Source of the DNA: Dipetalonema caudispina | Taxonomy: Eukaryota; Nematoda; Chromadorea; Rhabditida; Onchocercidae | Length of the DNA: 64,000 bases | Reading direction: 5' to 3' | Assembly: GCA_013365325.1 (NCBI GenBank) | Contig: JABVXV010000238.1 | Span: 1-64,000, forward strand | Part shown: piece after piece, positions 49,737-63,236 of the stretch | Position numbering within the stretch: position 1 is the stretch's first letter | Layout of the letters: the number at the start of each line of letters is the position of its first letter | The notes under the pieces: model-generated | Told to the model about the DNA's origin: nothing | Databases searched by the model: none | The model's input: only the letters and a program-made list of their open reading frames with translations | Translations under genes and position numbers: made by a program

Positions 49737-52352
49737 ATGTTTCGTTGCGTCGTTTGTCCATTACAAGCGCCAACATATGAAACTGTGGAAGAACTGGAAA
49801 TACATATTGCCGCGGATCATATCAGTCATATACCATATGAATGTGAACGGTGTCGTTTTTCAAAATTTCCAACTGAATTCGCTCTGATAAGTCACTGTAC
49901 TACGGATCATGGATTAAAAGAATTTTACGTTAGTTACTTAATTTATTATATGACAGTTATTATATATGTGTCGTTTATTTTTTGCTATGTATAATATCAT
50001 TTATTGGTGTCATTTGTTGTCAATTGATATAATTCAAAGTTGTGCCGAATGTATTATACATTTCACTATCCGACAAATAACTTCTTTTATATTCACAAGG
50101 ATTAGTAGAATTTTTAGCTAAGATGTCATTGCTTAGAAAAAAAAGAAAAAAAAATCGGAATAAATAACACTTAATAGAGTGCTTACTATTGAATTATTTG
50201 AGGTGCTTCTGTTGGATTTAAGATCATTTCCCATCCAATAATCTTTTTCAACTCTCCTTCGATAGTTGGAATTTGAAAGAAGTTAAACAACCGCTTTCTT
50301 ATTTTATTTATTTATTTATTTATTTTTCTATTCGATTATTCATCAGTTAATTATATGCTATTCAGGTAAGTTTCCGTAGATTATCTCAAGGTTATTTATG
50401 TAAGTTTCGTAAAATGTTCCAACTTACAATCCTTAAAATAATCCTATTCGTTTTATCAGCAAATAGATATATTGAAACTTCATTTTGTTCTTTTTCAGGT
50501 AAAATATAAGGTCACGCCAGATTTCCATCGTAAGCGTGAGAAAATCAGAGAAATGTTGCACCATTCTGTTACCGTGTCAAAAATTCCGTTTGGAGCTTAC
50601 AAACGACGAAAGTTTGTTTATGTGTTTGTTCACTTTATTTTGTCTTGCTTTTTTCCCAGTTTTATTTCTGATTTAAAATTAAGTTTTCCGGCATTATTTA
50701 TTAGCCTTTTAATTCATAAGTTTCAAAATTTGAAGAATAACCGACTATTCGTCGTTGCTCAATTCCGGAGATCTGTGTATTGCCTCGGTGGATTCCGATG
50801 AGTTGACTCGTATGACTGAAACCGAAAAAGAAACGAAAATCGAAAGTGCTAAAGTATCTTTTCTTGTAATAATATTTCAGAAGTACTTAAAATTAAAATA
50901 TTCTCATAATTTTGATACCATATTCCGAAGATTAAGATTTTGCTTCAAGAATTTTTTTAGGGTAGTGAAGTGGAACCAGAAGATAGCGCTTTGGAAAAGG
51001 AATCAGATTCGCAATCAAGTACATTCCCAGGTGGTGTATTGCAACATGATCCGGATCAAGTGAATATTGGTGAGCATCAATTTTTTCTCAAGCCTTTAAT
51101 TGTGACTAAACTATAATAGTTGACTAGACTTTTGAATTAATTTTCAATTCCAGTCGTTTATTTTGGCCATAATTCCAATCACAATGTTTTTTAGTGAGTA
51201 TTTTGGGTGATTTATACCGAAACGAAGCCGGCAGTAGTGCCAATACTGCTATAACGGGATGTGAGCCAACTGATATCGTTGATCCGTCAAATAGCTTAGC
51301 AGCTAGCAGCGATATGTTGTCGCAGCAAACGAAGAAACGATCAAGGCCACCTCGAATTTGTAATATCTGCGGTCTTCAAGTTACTGGTCAACGTTCATCA
51401 CTTATCTATCATGCTAATTCCAAGTACGAATTAACTATCCTGGTATTTTTTCCCGAACTTTTGAAGCTGCCCTTCTACATTTCAAAAGAAGTACAAAGCT
51501 TCAGAATAAGATTATGGATTATAAAATTTTAAAGCTTACCATATCTTATTAAAATCTCTAATAATAAAAGCGGTCGATAGGTATATAATTTCAGCAATAT
51601 AAATAACTTTAAAAGTAGGTCTGATCTAATCGACTCACATACGGTCGAGATTAAGATGTTTTCACCAAAAGGATACATTCTTTGAAGGCACGTACGTCTT
51701 CCGATGTTCTTCTGTCGTGAATGTAAAAAAACATGGACAACTATTACCAAATCGGACGTAATTAAGCATGTTAAAGCATGTCATGATGGTGATGAAAGCC
51801 TTATAGAGGATCATCGCATGCAGTATGCCAGTGATTTACATCATATCACCGACAAATGCTTCCCACGTAAAAGTCGAGGTTCTTTTTTTTTTGGTTTTGA
51901 TTTAACATTTAAATTTTCAATTGTAGGGACTCAGATTAATACTAAGCGAAATGAAAATAAATGGAATTAGTCGGAACTTGTATTTCGATTTTGCCTTTAT
52001 TGTATAATCAATTGGCTACGTTACGGTTTTTGTACAGTGGTACCACAATGAGAAAAAGAAAAGGAGAAAACAAATCATTCTTGATCTATTTTCGAAAAAA
52101 GATGATGCTGCACACATATTTGCATGTTAAAGATAACAAGTGAAATAAGGATGGTAAATTTGAATTATTTAAATCGATTGGTGATTATTATCAAAAACTG
52201 AAAAATACCTGTCCACTCAACTTCAGTGATTTTTCCGGACCTCTCATCGCTTTATAGTTTCAGGTAATTGTGCAGACGACGAAATGGAAAGCTTGATCAA
52301 TCCAGAATTATGGGTCAAAAATGAGGAAAGGGGTAGTTTTGTTAGCATCTGA
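49737..52352 (+). CDS. C2H2 zinc-finger protein, four fingers, about 342 aa
   Basis: Seven coding exons: 49737-49928, 50499-50611, 50736-50853, 50961-51069, 51195-51423, 51688-51866, 52264-52352; phases agree throughout. The ATG lies six bases after AAATTTTCAG with no evident upstream exon, suggesting trans-splicing. Two finger pairs flank a Ser/Asp/Glu-rich linker. Finger 1 uses Cys4, Cys7, His23, His28; finger 2 Cys36, Cys39, His53, His58; finger 3 Cys233, Cys236, His250, His255 (split by intron 5); finger 4 Cys263, Cys266, His281, His286. A basic stretch KKRSRPPR precedes finger 3. Such fingers normally bind nucleic acid in the nucleus; target and family name are not recognised. The last exon is the least certain: a TTGTAG acceptor at 51926 would give an alternative end, with stop at 51968-51970, in the same phase. 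Confidence 0.85.
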
Positions 52353-54248
52353 CACTCGTATTGTAATCGGTTTAAGAAGATATTGCTACTTCGAAATTTA
52401 CATATTAAATTTTGTTTTCGAGGTTTTAATTTTTTATTTTTTGAATATGATTAAATTAAGAAGGTATTTTTCTCAAGTAACTCGTTAATAATGTTCAAGT
52501 TCCAATTGTGAAAGACGTTCAGCCCATTGGGCGTCTAAATCTGATGACGGTTGTGAAGACTATTTGCAAACCTTGCACCATTTGCTCGCTTTTTTACAGC
52601 ATCTAATAATGTGACCAAGTAGAAGTAATGCAGTGAATCATCTCAAATAGCACTAAAATATTTGTATCAAAATCATTCTAAGTATTAAGTCGGAAATTTC
52701 AAATTTCTTTCTCATTACGACACCAATGATTTTTGCAAATTCACTTGTTTTGCATGTGAAAATAATGTGATAAAATATGCAGGAAAAAAAATGCCAAACA
52801 ACGAAAAGGAGATTTGAAAAATAATATTCTTCAACTTTCTATAAACAAATTTGGTAATATTTCAAAGATAGATTACATTCACTCGCATTAACACAACTTT
52901 AATTCAAAATAATAAATATAATGCTAGCAATTTGCTTATATTTTGAAGAATTTTGTTGAATAACTTCATAGGATATATTTCGCGGAGAATATTAATGATT
53001 TACAAAGATGGCATAAATCAGGATAATCATCAAAAAGTGTTCAATAATAGGGAATATTTAGAGGTGCAATTGATTCATCCGCTGAGAACATTAAATTAAA
53101 TCAACTCTTCCCTTTCAATGCAGTAAGGAAGAAGGAAAATGAACAGTGATTTTCAAATTTTTGAATTTTTTGAAATTAGAGTAAATAACTTCCTTGAAAT
53201 TGTTTTTGCAGTAATCATTTTAATAATATCTATAAAATTTTGCAATATTCATGATCTAAAATAGTATTTACTAAGATAAATATCAAACATTCTTTTGCTT
53301 ACCTTATCATTTCCTATCTCTACCGATAATTTAGTCTATTCATCAGTATCTCACGCATAACGTATAAGCCATCGTGATTCATATATTTCGACTTTCTTAA
53401 TTCTTAGAGAATCGTACTAATTCAAAATTATACAAGATAAGAATGAAGTCTTACATTTTCCGGTTTTATATAACACTGAACGTAACCAAGGCAACGTAAA
53501 TCATACATAGCCTATTACAGTGTTGAAAATTTTTATTAGAATAAATAAATAATGAAAGGAAATTTCTGACCCATTCATAAAACATGGATGTAAGTAATCA
53601 TCTTGTCACATTTTCTCTTTCTACACATCAATCGCTTAAATTGTAAAAAAAAAAATACTTTTTAAAAAAAAAGTAGAAAAATAAAAATGATAGATAAAAT
53701 TTAAAAGTGGCATAAATTACTAAATTCATTGCTTTGATAAATTTTAATATTAAATTTGAAAAATTTTCTGAAAAAAAAAACTACCTTAAGAAGTTTAGGA
53801 TCAAATCCGGTTATTTTTGAAAGAAGTTCATTACCTTGCAATACACCAATTATACTAGACCAGATTTCCCGGTAAAGATTCTATTACGACGTAGCTTACA
53901 TAAAAATGAGTATAACGTAAAATTTTGGAATAATTTTATCATCCATGAATTTTTTTTTCCCCCTAACTATTAAGATTCTGCAATCATGCTAATAATAGTG
54001 GCACAATTTCATATTTTCTTTACAGTTAATTCCGGAATTAATCGTAATTTATAATTCTACATTTTATTTATCCATATTGAACGTATGATCGAAATCAATC
54101 TATCTTACCAAATGTTACATCCGATCTTCATTATTACTTGGCTTCAAATAATATAATAATTGAAATGAAATAAAATTTATTAATTGAACTGGATGAGAAA
54201 GGTTAATTATTGAATGGAAAAAAAAAAATGTTTAGTTTCAAAAAACGG

Positions 54249-54281
<33 letters not shown>

Positions 54282-55171
54282 TAATACGATCATAATTCTT
54301 TCTACCATATCTCATTCCTACTTAATAGAATCGGATGCTTTATGATTCATTGCAATTTTCATCACTGTCAAATGATCTGTCTTGAAATGTTCAACAAAAA
54401 CAACGATATTATTTGAGCCTACGAAAATGGTAATCCGTAACACATTTCATATCTTTCATCTTTTACCGTTTTTCCGTTTGAATCGGATTAATGCAAACAT
54501 CATTTATTATCAATATGGCTTAATCATATTAATCGGATGTAATTGATACATGAATTAAATTAACCGATTAAATTTCTTTCATGTTTAAAGTGAAATTAAA
54601 TTCTTCTACTTTCAATTATTAAATTCTCCTTTTCATATAAACGTCAATTTGATTTCTAATAATCTGAACCGATAATTTTCTTCACTTTTCAATCATCAAT
54701 AATAGCATTTTATTTGACAAAAGCAACTAAACGACAAACTTGTCGTTCATATTTTTATTTTCCGTACAACGTAAAATTTCCATTTCTAAACTATCATTAT
54801 TTTAATAACAATGTAATGCGTGTGATAAGTTGACATAACCAAACGATGAAAAAGAAACAGACTAATACGTTCATATACGTGAACTTATGACGTAAAAAAA
54901 AAAGTGTTATCAATATAGGAATGATATTATGACAAAATCAGTGCTTATTTCTCGATTAAATGAGCCTGATTAAAAGTATGTAAAACCATTTTTTTTCAGC
55001 ATTTTCCTGTTAACCGATAGTGAAGTAATTATTGGAGTATGACAAAATTCATTTTTCTTTTTTCTTTTAACAATAAAAATTTGCATATAAAGAAACATTT
55101 CATAACTTTTCGTAATGAAATGCAAAAAAAGACTTGCACTGATAACATAGATGTATGTGTGTATGTATATA

Positions 55172-55212
<41 letters not shown>

Positions 55213-55252
55213 ACTTTTCGATATATTCAATATTTAATTATTTATCAAATAT
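52353..55252. other. Intergenic region between convergent genes
   Basis: Unique AT-rich sequence with no convincing frame. Contains a poly-A run (54254-54280) and a GT array (about 55168-55210). The zinc-finger 3' UTR should lie at its left end, but no clear AATAAA occurs close to the stop. Confidence 0.5.
55168..55210. repeat. GT dinucleotide microsatellite
   Basis: An array of GT units, preceded by TATG variants, just beyond the poly(A) signal of the Dispatched-family gene. Confidence 0.95.
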
Positions 55253-55258
55253 TTTATT
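55253..55258 (-). other. Probable poly(A) signal of Dispatched-family gene
   Basis: AATAAA on the minus strand, about 70 bases past the TAA stop at 55329-55327 and the first such hexamer after it. Confidence 0.6.
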
Positions 55259-55326
55259 CACATTTATTTCGAATTTTTCCTTTTTTTTTTTTTACAAATT
55301 AAATTCTATTAGGAAAAATATGTAAT

Positions 55327-58300
55327 TTAAAGTCGAGTGATCGTAAATCGATTAAATGATGAGCATTGTTGCAGTAATAAAGTAACCATCGAAGGGAAAA
55401 CAAATACAGCAATGGTAAAACTTATAATTGTAATTAGCATTAGAAAGACACCAATTTCAAAAAATGCTTGTGTTGAAGCACCAATTAAAACAAAACCGGA
55501 AAAAAATGAAGAAAGAGCTGCCAAAAATACGGGTATACCAACAGTAGATGCTATTACGCTGAAATATATTGGAAATAATTTAATTTTAATTAAAATTGAT
55601 TAAAAAATTTTCATCAAATAATTAAAATACTAATAATAATGCAAAGCAAACTATTCATTAGTATAATTTTTAGCAAAATTCAAATATTTTCCTCATTGAT
55701 TATTTTAATGATAAGTGATAATGAAATGAATTGTATTATTTTCCACATTCTATATTTTTGTCATACATAAGGTTAATGAATGCAGAACTGATGAATGATA
55801 TAAGTAAAAATGAAATTCACTATGTGAAAAATTAAAATTACCTGTAGTCAGTAGTTTTCTGAAGTCGGAAAGCAACAGCAAAATGAAGACAATAATCGAA
55901 ACTCATACCAATTGTTAATACAATAATTGTTGCTTCAACAACATTAACTGTCCAACCTTAAAAAAAATCTATTTATATTTATAATTTTAAAAAATTCACT
56001 TTAAAAAAAAACTTTCAAATCCTCAGAGAGAAAACACACACAAAAAAAAAAAACGAACAATTTAAAAATTTTAAATTAATTGAAAAGAAAAAAAAAAAAA
56101 GAAACTTACCAGTCCAAAGTACGATAGCAACAGTTAGAGTAACAATGGTAGCAATACAAACGATAGCCAAAAATGATAGGATCATATCAAAAGTGATAAA
56201 AATAATCACTACCATACTAACAACCAATGAAATAAATACCGAAATAGCGGTACCATTTAAAATACGCTCCAATAAATCATACAATTTTGTTATACGTCTA
56301 CTTGTTATAATTAATGGTTGATCAAATTCTGTAATTGAAAATAGTAAATGAAAGAAAAATATTCATTGATTGTAATATAATTTTAAAAAATTTAAAAATT
56401 TTCAATTTTTACTAACTTCATCAAAAAAAACATTCTTTTTTCTTTCAATCAATATTTAATTATTTTAGTTTGTAAAAGAGTTTCATGTAAATAAATAAAT
56501 AAATAAAATATTTGTTGGATAAAGGAAAAATTTTTTCATTCATTCATTAAACATAAATAAAAATACATAGGATAATAAAATCTTATACGTAAATAATAAT
56601 ACGTATGATAATAATCTTACACGTAAATTATAACACGTATGATAATAATCTTACACGTAAATTATAACACGTATGATAATAATCTTACACGTAAATTATA
56701 ACACGTATGATAATAATCTTACACGTATGATAATAATATGTGAAATGATAATGCTAGCATAAATATAATTTATTTAAAATTTTTACTTCGTCCCACTTTT
56801 ATGTTGTTTATGAAATTGAAAAATGGTTGCATTTCCTTGAAAACGGTTGATAAATTATATTGACTATGTGTTAGTAAAAAATATGCCAAAAAGACGCCAT
56901 TTTTATCAAAAATTGTCCCATCATTATCATTTTGTTGCCATTCATTAAATATCGGAAGTGATGTTGCATATCCATATTGAAGAAAACAACGTGAAAGCAT
57001 ATCACCGGTAAATGATTTTGGCTATAAAAAAAAAAAAAAAAAGAAAAAATTCGAAACTTTTGTAATATTAGCAAAAGAATGTTATCTTTTTAAAATATGT
57101 CAATAATTAATTACTTTACACTTTTAAAACAATATCTTTTAGGAATGTAAAATTATCATTGTGAAATTATTTACACAAATTATTAATTTTAAATTGAAAA
57201 GAAAAAAAAAAAGTTTTTCTTCATTCACTTTTTCAAATGATTAACTAACAGTTGATAATTCGGATTGTTTCGCACCAAATAGCTGACAACTTTTTGAAGT
57301 TGTATTCAAATTTGTCCATTTAATGAATTCATCCAACCATAATTTTTGTTTCACATTTGGATTGGTTTGATAACTGACATATTTGAGTAATGTCTAAAAT
57401 TAACAAGTATTATATGAAAAAGCTTCATTGCATTATTTTAACAAATATTTCAATTCAAATTTCTAGCAGGATATTAACTCAATTTTTTAGAATTAAATCT
57501 CTGAAAGAAGATTTTGAATTTTATGTTTTAAATAATTACAAAATTTTTTATGATTACACCTGTTCCGATAAACATATCTTGATATTGGCTAGTTTATCAT
57601 TAAATTAACAATTAACCTGAAATTCTAATAAATGATTGGCCAAAATATCAGCAAATCCAATATCTACATTTAGCGATCCTTTTTCATTTGGAATTAAAGA
57701 ACTTGCACTCCTAGAAAAATTTAAACTTATCAATTTTTCCATCTCTAAAATGAACAGATAAATTTGAAATAGTAAATAGTTACTAAATAACTAAGATTCA
57801 AAACTGATAATTATTAATGTTTTTCTGAAAGTTTCACCAGAAAGTTCAAATATCTCCGAGTTATACAATACTCAGAAATATTATTCTTACATATAAGTTC
57901 TGTATATCATCAAGATATTGCTTGAAATTTCAAAATTTACTCTAACCATCTAAATTCATTTTTTCATTTGAAAAAGATTTCAAATTACTAACGTTGTTGG
58001 TTTAATACCCCAAATAGCAATAGCACTCATTTTTGGATGTTGACCGATCGAAAAGTCGAATAACATTGCAGCATTTTCATCGAACCATTCATATGGATGG
58101 TTGGAACGTAAAAACTAAACGTAATAAAATAATTTACTTCTTTTTTTTTTTACCAAGATTAACTAATCTATTAAAATTAACTATTAATTACTTGATTACC
58201 CAAAATTGCATATCATTAACATTTGTTAACGCTAATTTATCATTTCATACATATCATTATTTAACTATTTTTCAATTCGGAAATTTTAAAGGAAAAATGA

Positions 58301-61300
58301 ATCATGAACTGACTAACTTGAATTGAATTCCTTTCCGGTAATCGAATTCCAGGTGTTTTAACAATTGCATAAATTGACACAACAAATGCAACAAGTGTTA
58401 ATAATATCAGTGGTATTCGAACAACATATACAATTTGTGGGATGAATCTGCTGAATACTAAATTAAAACTGACAGAAACACTATGCCAAAATTGAGTAAT
58501 TCGAGATTTCAATCTTGAAATAAAGAATTTTGAAGTGGCAAATGCTTTGACACCTGCATCACTGATAATAATTGCAGCAGGTAGCATTATCATCAATAAC
58601 ATATAATTGATTATCATTAATGTGCCAGCGTATATACCAAAACATCTAAAATAAAAAAAAAAAAGAAAAAAGAACCAGAACACTTGAAAGGAAAATCAAA
58701 GTATCTAAAATATAAAAATCAAAATACTTAAAAAATAATGCTTGAAATAGTGCGATCGCTGTTAATCAGTTTGATTTTTTTTTTCAATTCGAAAAGTTTG
58801 CTAATAACAAATTTAAATTGATATGAAATTTTGTAATTTTAGATTTAAATAGCTTATTTTTTGCTTTTTTTTTTTAACTATCTGAATTATGAAAAATGAA
58901 ACTTCTAAAATTACTTCACCAACCTAAGAACCATAATTTCTGACGCAAGATTAGCAAAGAATGCAACAGCAGTGGTTGCTGATGTAACGAACATTGAAAT
59001 TGCAGCATGTGACAATGCATCACTTAAACCTGATGTTACTTGTTTACGATGATATTCCATTAACTGAAATTTTTATCTTTCTTTCAAATTGACAAAAAAA
59101 AAAAAAAAAAAAAAATTCAACTCTAGTTTTATTTTAACAAAAATATTTTTATGCAAATATTATCGTCAAGTGATAAATGGCAAAAAGGTTAAAAGATATC
59201 ATATGATGGAAGATAACATTCCAGATGAATCATCATTGTCATTATTATCATTATTATTTGTCATTATCATTATCATTACACGAATATATTGTAATTGAAG
59301 GAGAAATTATGTATCGTTCTTTTTTCATAATTTCTCTTATGATATCATATTATGATAGAAGTAATGATAGCAATAGTGATAATATTTGAATAAAATGTAT
59401 TGATTAATTTATCACTAAATCATTAAAATAATAAATTACCTCTTCCCTATCCGAATTTTCCTCCTTTATATTACCTGCATCACAATTCAATAACATCGGT
59501 GACCATTTTTTGCTAGCATCCTGAAACTATATGATTAAGCAAAAAAATTTTCTACCGTAAATTGCAAAATGTAATCCGGAAAAAACAATCTGCTACATTG
59601 AATTTTAGTCATAATCTTTCTAAAGTCTATAGAAATGTAATTCATAAATTTTTGTAAATTATAATTTTCGACTGTTTACAAAAAAAAGAAAAAAAAAAAA
59701 AGAAAAAGAAGAAATAGGAAAAGGGAAAGTTATCAAATTAGTACTTCTTTATGTTTTCGATATTGATACATAAAAAGGAAGACATCATCCGCACCAACAG
59801 CAACAACAAGTACCATCGCAAGTAAATTTAAAAATGGGAAAAATTTTATTCCAAGAATTACCTGAAATTGCTTCGGAAAATTTCAATACTTTTTACAATT
59901 TTAACAAATCGTATATTAGATGAAAGGTAAAATTTGCTAAAAATATCTATTTTTAAGATAATTCAAATTCTTTTTTGAAAATATTTAATTTCTAAAACAT
60001 TGCATCATTCAGTGCAACATCCTAGAGGTCATAGGTGAAAGCATAGTTTAGTGTTATTTTTCTCGATTTATTCTTAAATAAGAGATTTCTTTTATTTTGT
60101 TTGAATTGGATTTACAAATTATCGGTTTTGTTTTAATTGCTTTATAGATATTAATTCGACAAGATTACTGATCTTTTGAAGCTAAATCTTTATTGATTAT
60201 TTCAAGTTAAATAAAGGCCTTTGATCACCGGATGGTCACTTTTGACCGACTAAATTGATCACTTTTGTCCATCCACTCGCTATTTAGAAACTTTTTATCA
60301 AATATTTTTTGCAGTGTAAAAAATTATTTATTATAAATATTTTCTATACTACTTGCAAAAGTATTAAAATATTGTTGCAACAAATATGCAAATCAAAAAA
60401 GGATAACTCCTTTTAATCTTATCAGTGTGGACTAAAATTTCCGGAAATACTCTTCCAACCCGTTAATTATACCACATTTATTCATTCATTTATCCATCTG
60501 ACGTTAGGAATGTAATTTTTTAATGAAATCGGCAAATGGAAAAAGTTCAAACTAAAAAAAAAAAAAAGAAATTCCATTGATTAATTATCTTTTAATAATA
60601 AATGGCGTAATTTAAAATAAATTAACAGTTCAGTCATTAGCAATTTCTTTCTTCCTTCTTCAATCACAATGAAACATTTAATAGATTATGTTATCATTGA
60701 AAAGAGAGAGAGAGAGAGAAAAAAAAAAGGAAAATTTTTGCAACAATTAAAAAAAAAAAAAAAAAAATGAAAAGTTAACAAACCGTATAAACGAAGAAAG
60801 CAACACCAATTGATAGTAATAATGTAGCAGTGATACAGAATGTGAAGAAAAAGCTATCGGTATATATCAGTATAATAAGTATCACAAGAATGGTTGCAAG
60901 TACACCAAGTAGTATATCACTTCGAAGTTGTTGCACAAATAATCCTTCCTTAACACCAAATTTTGCTCCAACTAATTTCAATTCATCATCATTATAATTT
61001 TTCTGGAGTTTTTGAAGTAAATTTGAATAAAATTGAAGATATTCATAACCATCATTCGATTGCGTAATCTATAAATGAAATGGAAATAAAATTAAGTTAA
61101 TATTTATCTATTGTGAAAATATCATGAAAATGTAAGAAAGTAAACTTATTTGACTAAATTCTCTTCTTTTTCTTTTTTTCTTTGGAAATTTTAAACTTTT
61201 CATAATGTTAGATTAGAATTTATCAAAAATTTTCAAGCAATATAGGCAAATAAAAAAGAGAAGAATATATTATTTCTAGCTTATCTGCAACTCTTCCATA

Positions 61301-63236
61301 ACATCAGAAATTATGACAAGTAAATAATTACCGGTAAAACTACAGCAAAATAAAACGGTTGATTAACATTTATAGGCCCGTCATTTTTCTGAAATATCAT
61401 ATTGGAGAGCTGTTTAGCAATAGGTAGTTGACATTGAATTGACGAATCATCAGATTGACATGTTAAAACAATTGATTTGAACATAGCAATACTGAAATTA
61501 TCATATAAAATAAATAGGATGTTTTTTTTTATCAATGATAACATACTCAAGAACAGACTGTTATCATATTTGTTAATTAAGATAGGAATTAATCTCTGAT
61601 ATAATACGGTATTACATATATATGTAGAAAGTAGTGATTTTTTTAATGATTTAAATTCGAAAAAGTGTAACAAAAAGATTTTTTTACAATCATTTTCTAT
61701 TTACGTTTATCGCAATAAATTTTAATACATAATAGATTTCGACAAATTTTGCACAGAAATAAATTCAAATAGATTCTTTTGTATTATCATTATCTTTGAA
61801 TCTATCTATTATTACTAATGTTTATCTTTGATAAATTAAATAAATATTTCCGAATTAAAACATAAATAAATAAATAAATAAATAAACTTACAGATCAGAA
61901 TTAAGCGAAGAGCATGAATTTGATGATATTTCCATATTTAAACACATTGTATAATATGGAAGATTAAAGGAAAATGGTAAACGTTTTAGATTTGTTGTAT
62001 TCAAATCATTTAAACTAATTTCATCATCAATAATCGAATCGATGGCACATAATCGTTGCATCATACGCATATTGAATAACTGAAAATAATAATAATATTA
62101 AAATAAGTAAATAGAAATTCAAAAGATCATAAAAATATTCCAAATACAAAATTTTTTTACAGTTATGCAATAATCCGGATTAATTATCCTTTATTGTGAT
62201 ATTATCAATGTATATTAAATGGTTAAATATCGAAATTATTCAAAATTTTATTACTTGAATTAACGAATTTGTTCGGTGATTATCTTTTTTTCCTTTTTTT
62301 TTTTAAAAAAAAAGAAATTTGAATTTAAAATTATAGTAGGAAATTTTATACGTACACTGTTGAACGATGGCACTTTAAAAATTAATTTCGACATTACTAA
62401 TATGGCTTCATATGGAATCATGGTACCAAGAACGAAATATTGTTGACATGCATCAACTGGCATTTCTGGTTTTGTTTTGCTATTTCTAACATCTTTATGG
62501 TCATCAAATCGATTATCACTGTAATTTTCAAAAATTATAAATTGAAATGGTGAAGTGAACAATTTGTTAAACTGGAAAAAAAGAAGAAAAAAAAACACAG
62601 TATGGATATTTTGAAAAATATGATATTTTTAAAAATTCAAATTTTTTTTAACTTAAATTAATCAAATTTAATTTACTAACGATGGCAATATGTTATTACT
62701 GGTTATTTTACGTTTACTTCTTGTTTTAATATGCTCTTCTTTGGCAGCTCGATCAATTAAATTATCCAATGCTAATCGTTGATTTGATAAAAAAGTACTT
62801 CGAGTTTCAAATCCCTCAAATACAATTGATTTTTTAGTAATAAAATTTAAAAATATAATTTTGTTAAAGCTTTTCTTGTCTAATTTTATACAAATGAAAT
62901 GTGAAAATGTTAAAAAGCCTATCTATATTTGCTATTTTAACATTTAACAGAAATAAAGAAAAAAAAGAAACCAATTGTAAATAAAAATTTGAATCGATTG
63001 ATTAACTTTTTCAAACATTCCTACACAAACTGTTTATTTCAAAATGTTCGAAAATTTAACTTTAAATTAATTTACTGATCAAAAAAAAAAAAAAAAAAAA
63101 AAAAAAACTTACAATTGATGGATTGAATACGAAAGTATCGTAATAAAATAACGCTGAATAAGCTGATAAACATAGCGAAATTAACATTGTAAAAATAATA
63201 ACATACCAAGAATAGTTTAATAAAAAATTCACATAG
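55327..63236 (-). CDS. Dispatched-family 12-TM transporter (CHE-14/PTD-2-like), 5' end not found
   Basis: Seventeen exons: 63113-63236, 62677-62814, 62356-62571, 61892-62079, 61332-61491, 60784-61068, 59745-59861, 59440-59520, 58924-59063, 58318-58645, 57993-58114, 57617-57710, 57250-57393, 56787-57021, 56110-56328, 55842-55956, 55327-55558. All phases fit, giving 978 residues from the first full codon. Family signatures: TM1 then [10 protein letters not shown] (42-51); sterol-sensing domain TM2-TM6 with FFPFLNLL and GADD (Asp395, Asp396) in TM4; [14 protein letters not shown] and CFGIYAGT in TM5-TM6; then [13 protein letters not shown] starting the second ectodomain; TM10 GMSFD (Asp884). Dispatched proteins export lipid-modified ligands or, in nematodes, support apical secretion and cuticle formation; the TM4/TM10 aspartates belong to the RND ion pathway. 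The first exon found enters at phase 2, so at least one more 5' exon is missing, beyond or near 63237-64000. I cannot tell che-14 from ptd-2. Confidence 0.92.
56582..56740. repeat. 34-bp intronic tandem repeat
   Basis: Four units beginning CTTAYACGTAAA lie at 56582, 56616, 56650 and 56684, exactly 34 bp apart, plus a truncated fifth at 56718. Each unit has two ACGT cores (ACGTAA and ACGTAT). It lies in the intron between exons 14 and 15 of the Dispatched-family gene; units 2-4 are identical. Confidence 0.95.
59862..60783 (-). other. Longest intron of the Dispatched-family gene
   Basis: A 922-base intron between exons 6 and 7. It holds relatively complex sequence near 60180-60280 with repeated GATCAC/GGTCAC pieces, GA repeats (60705-60720) and A-runs. 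No exon with matching phases was found inside. Confidence 0.7.

Noticed and set aside
55337..55603. 88-codon plus-strand frame
   Set aside because: It is antisense to the last exon of the Dispatched-family gene, whose reading frame is well supported.
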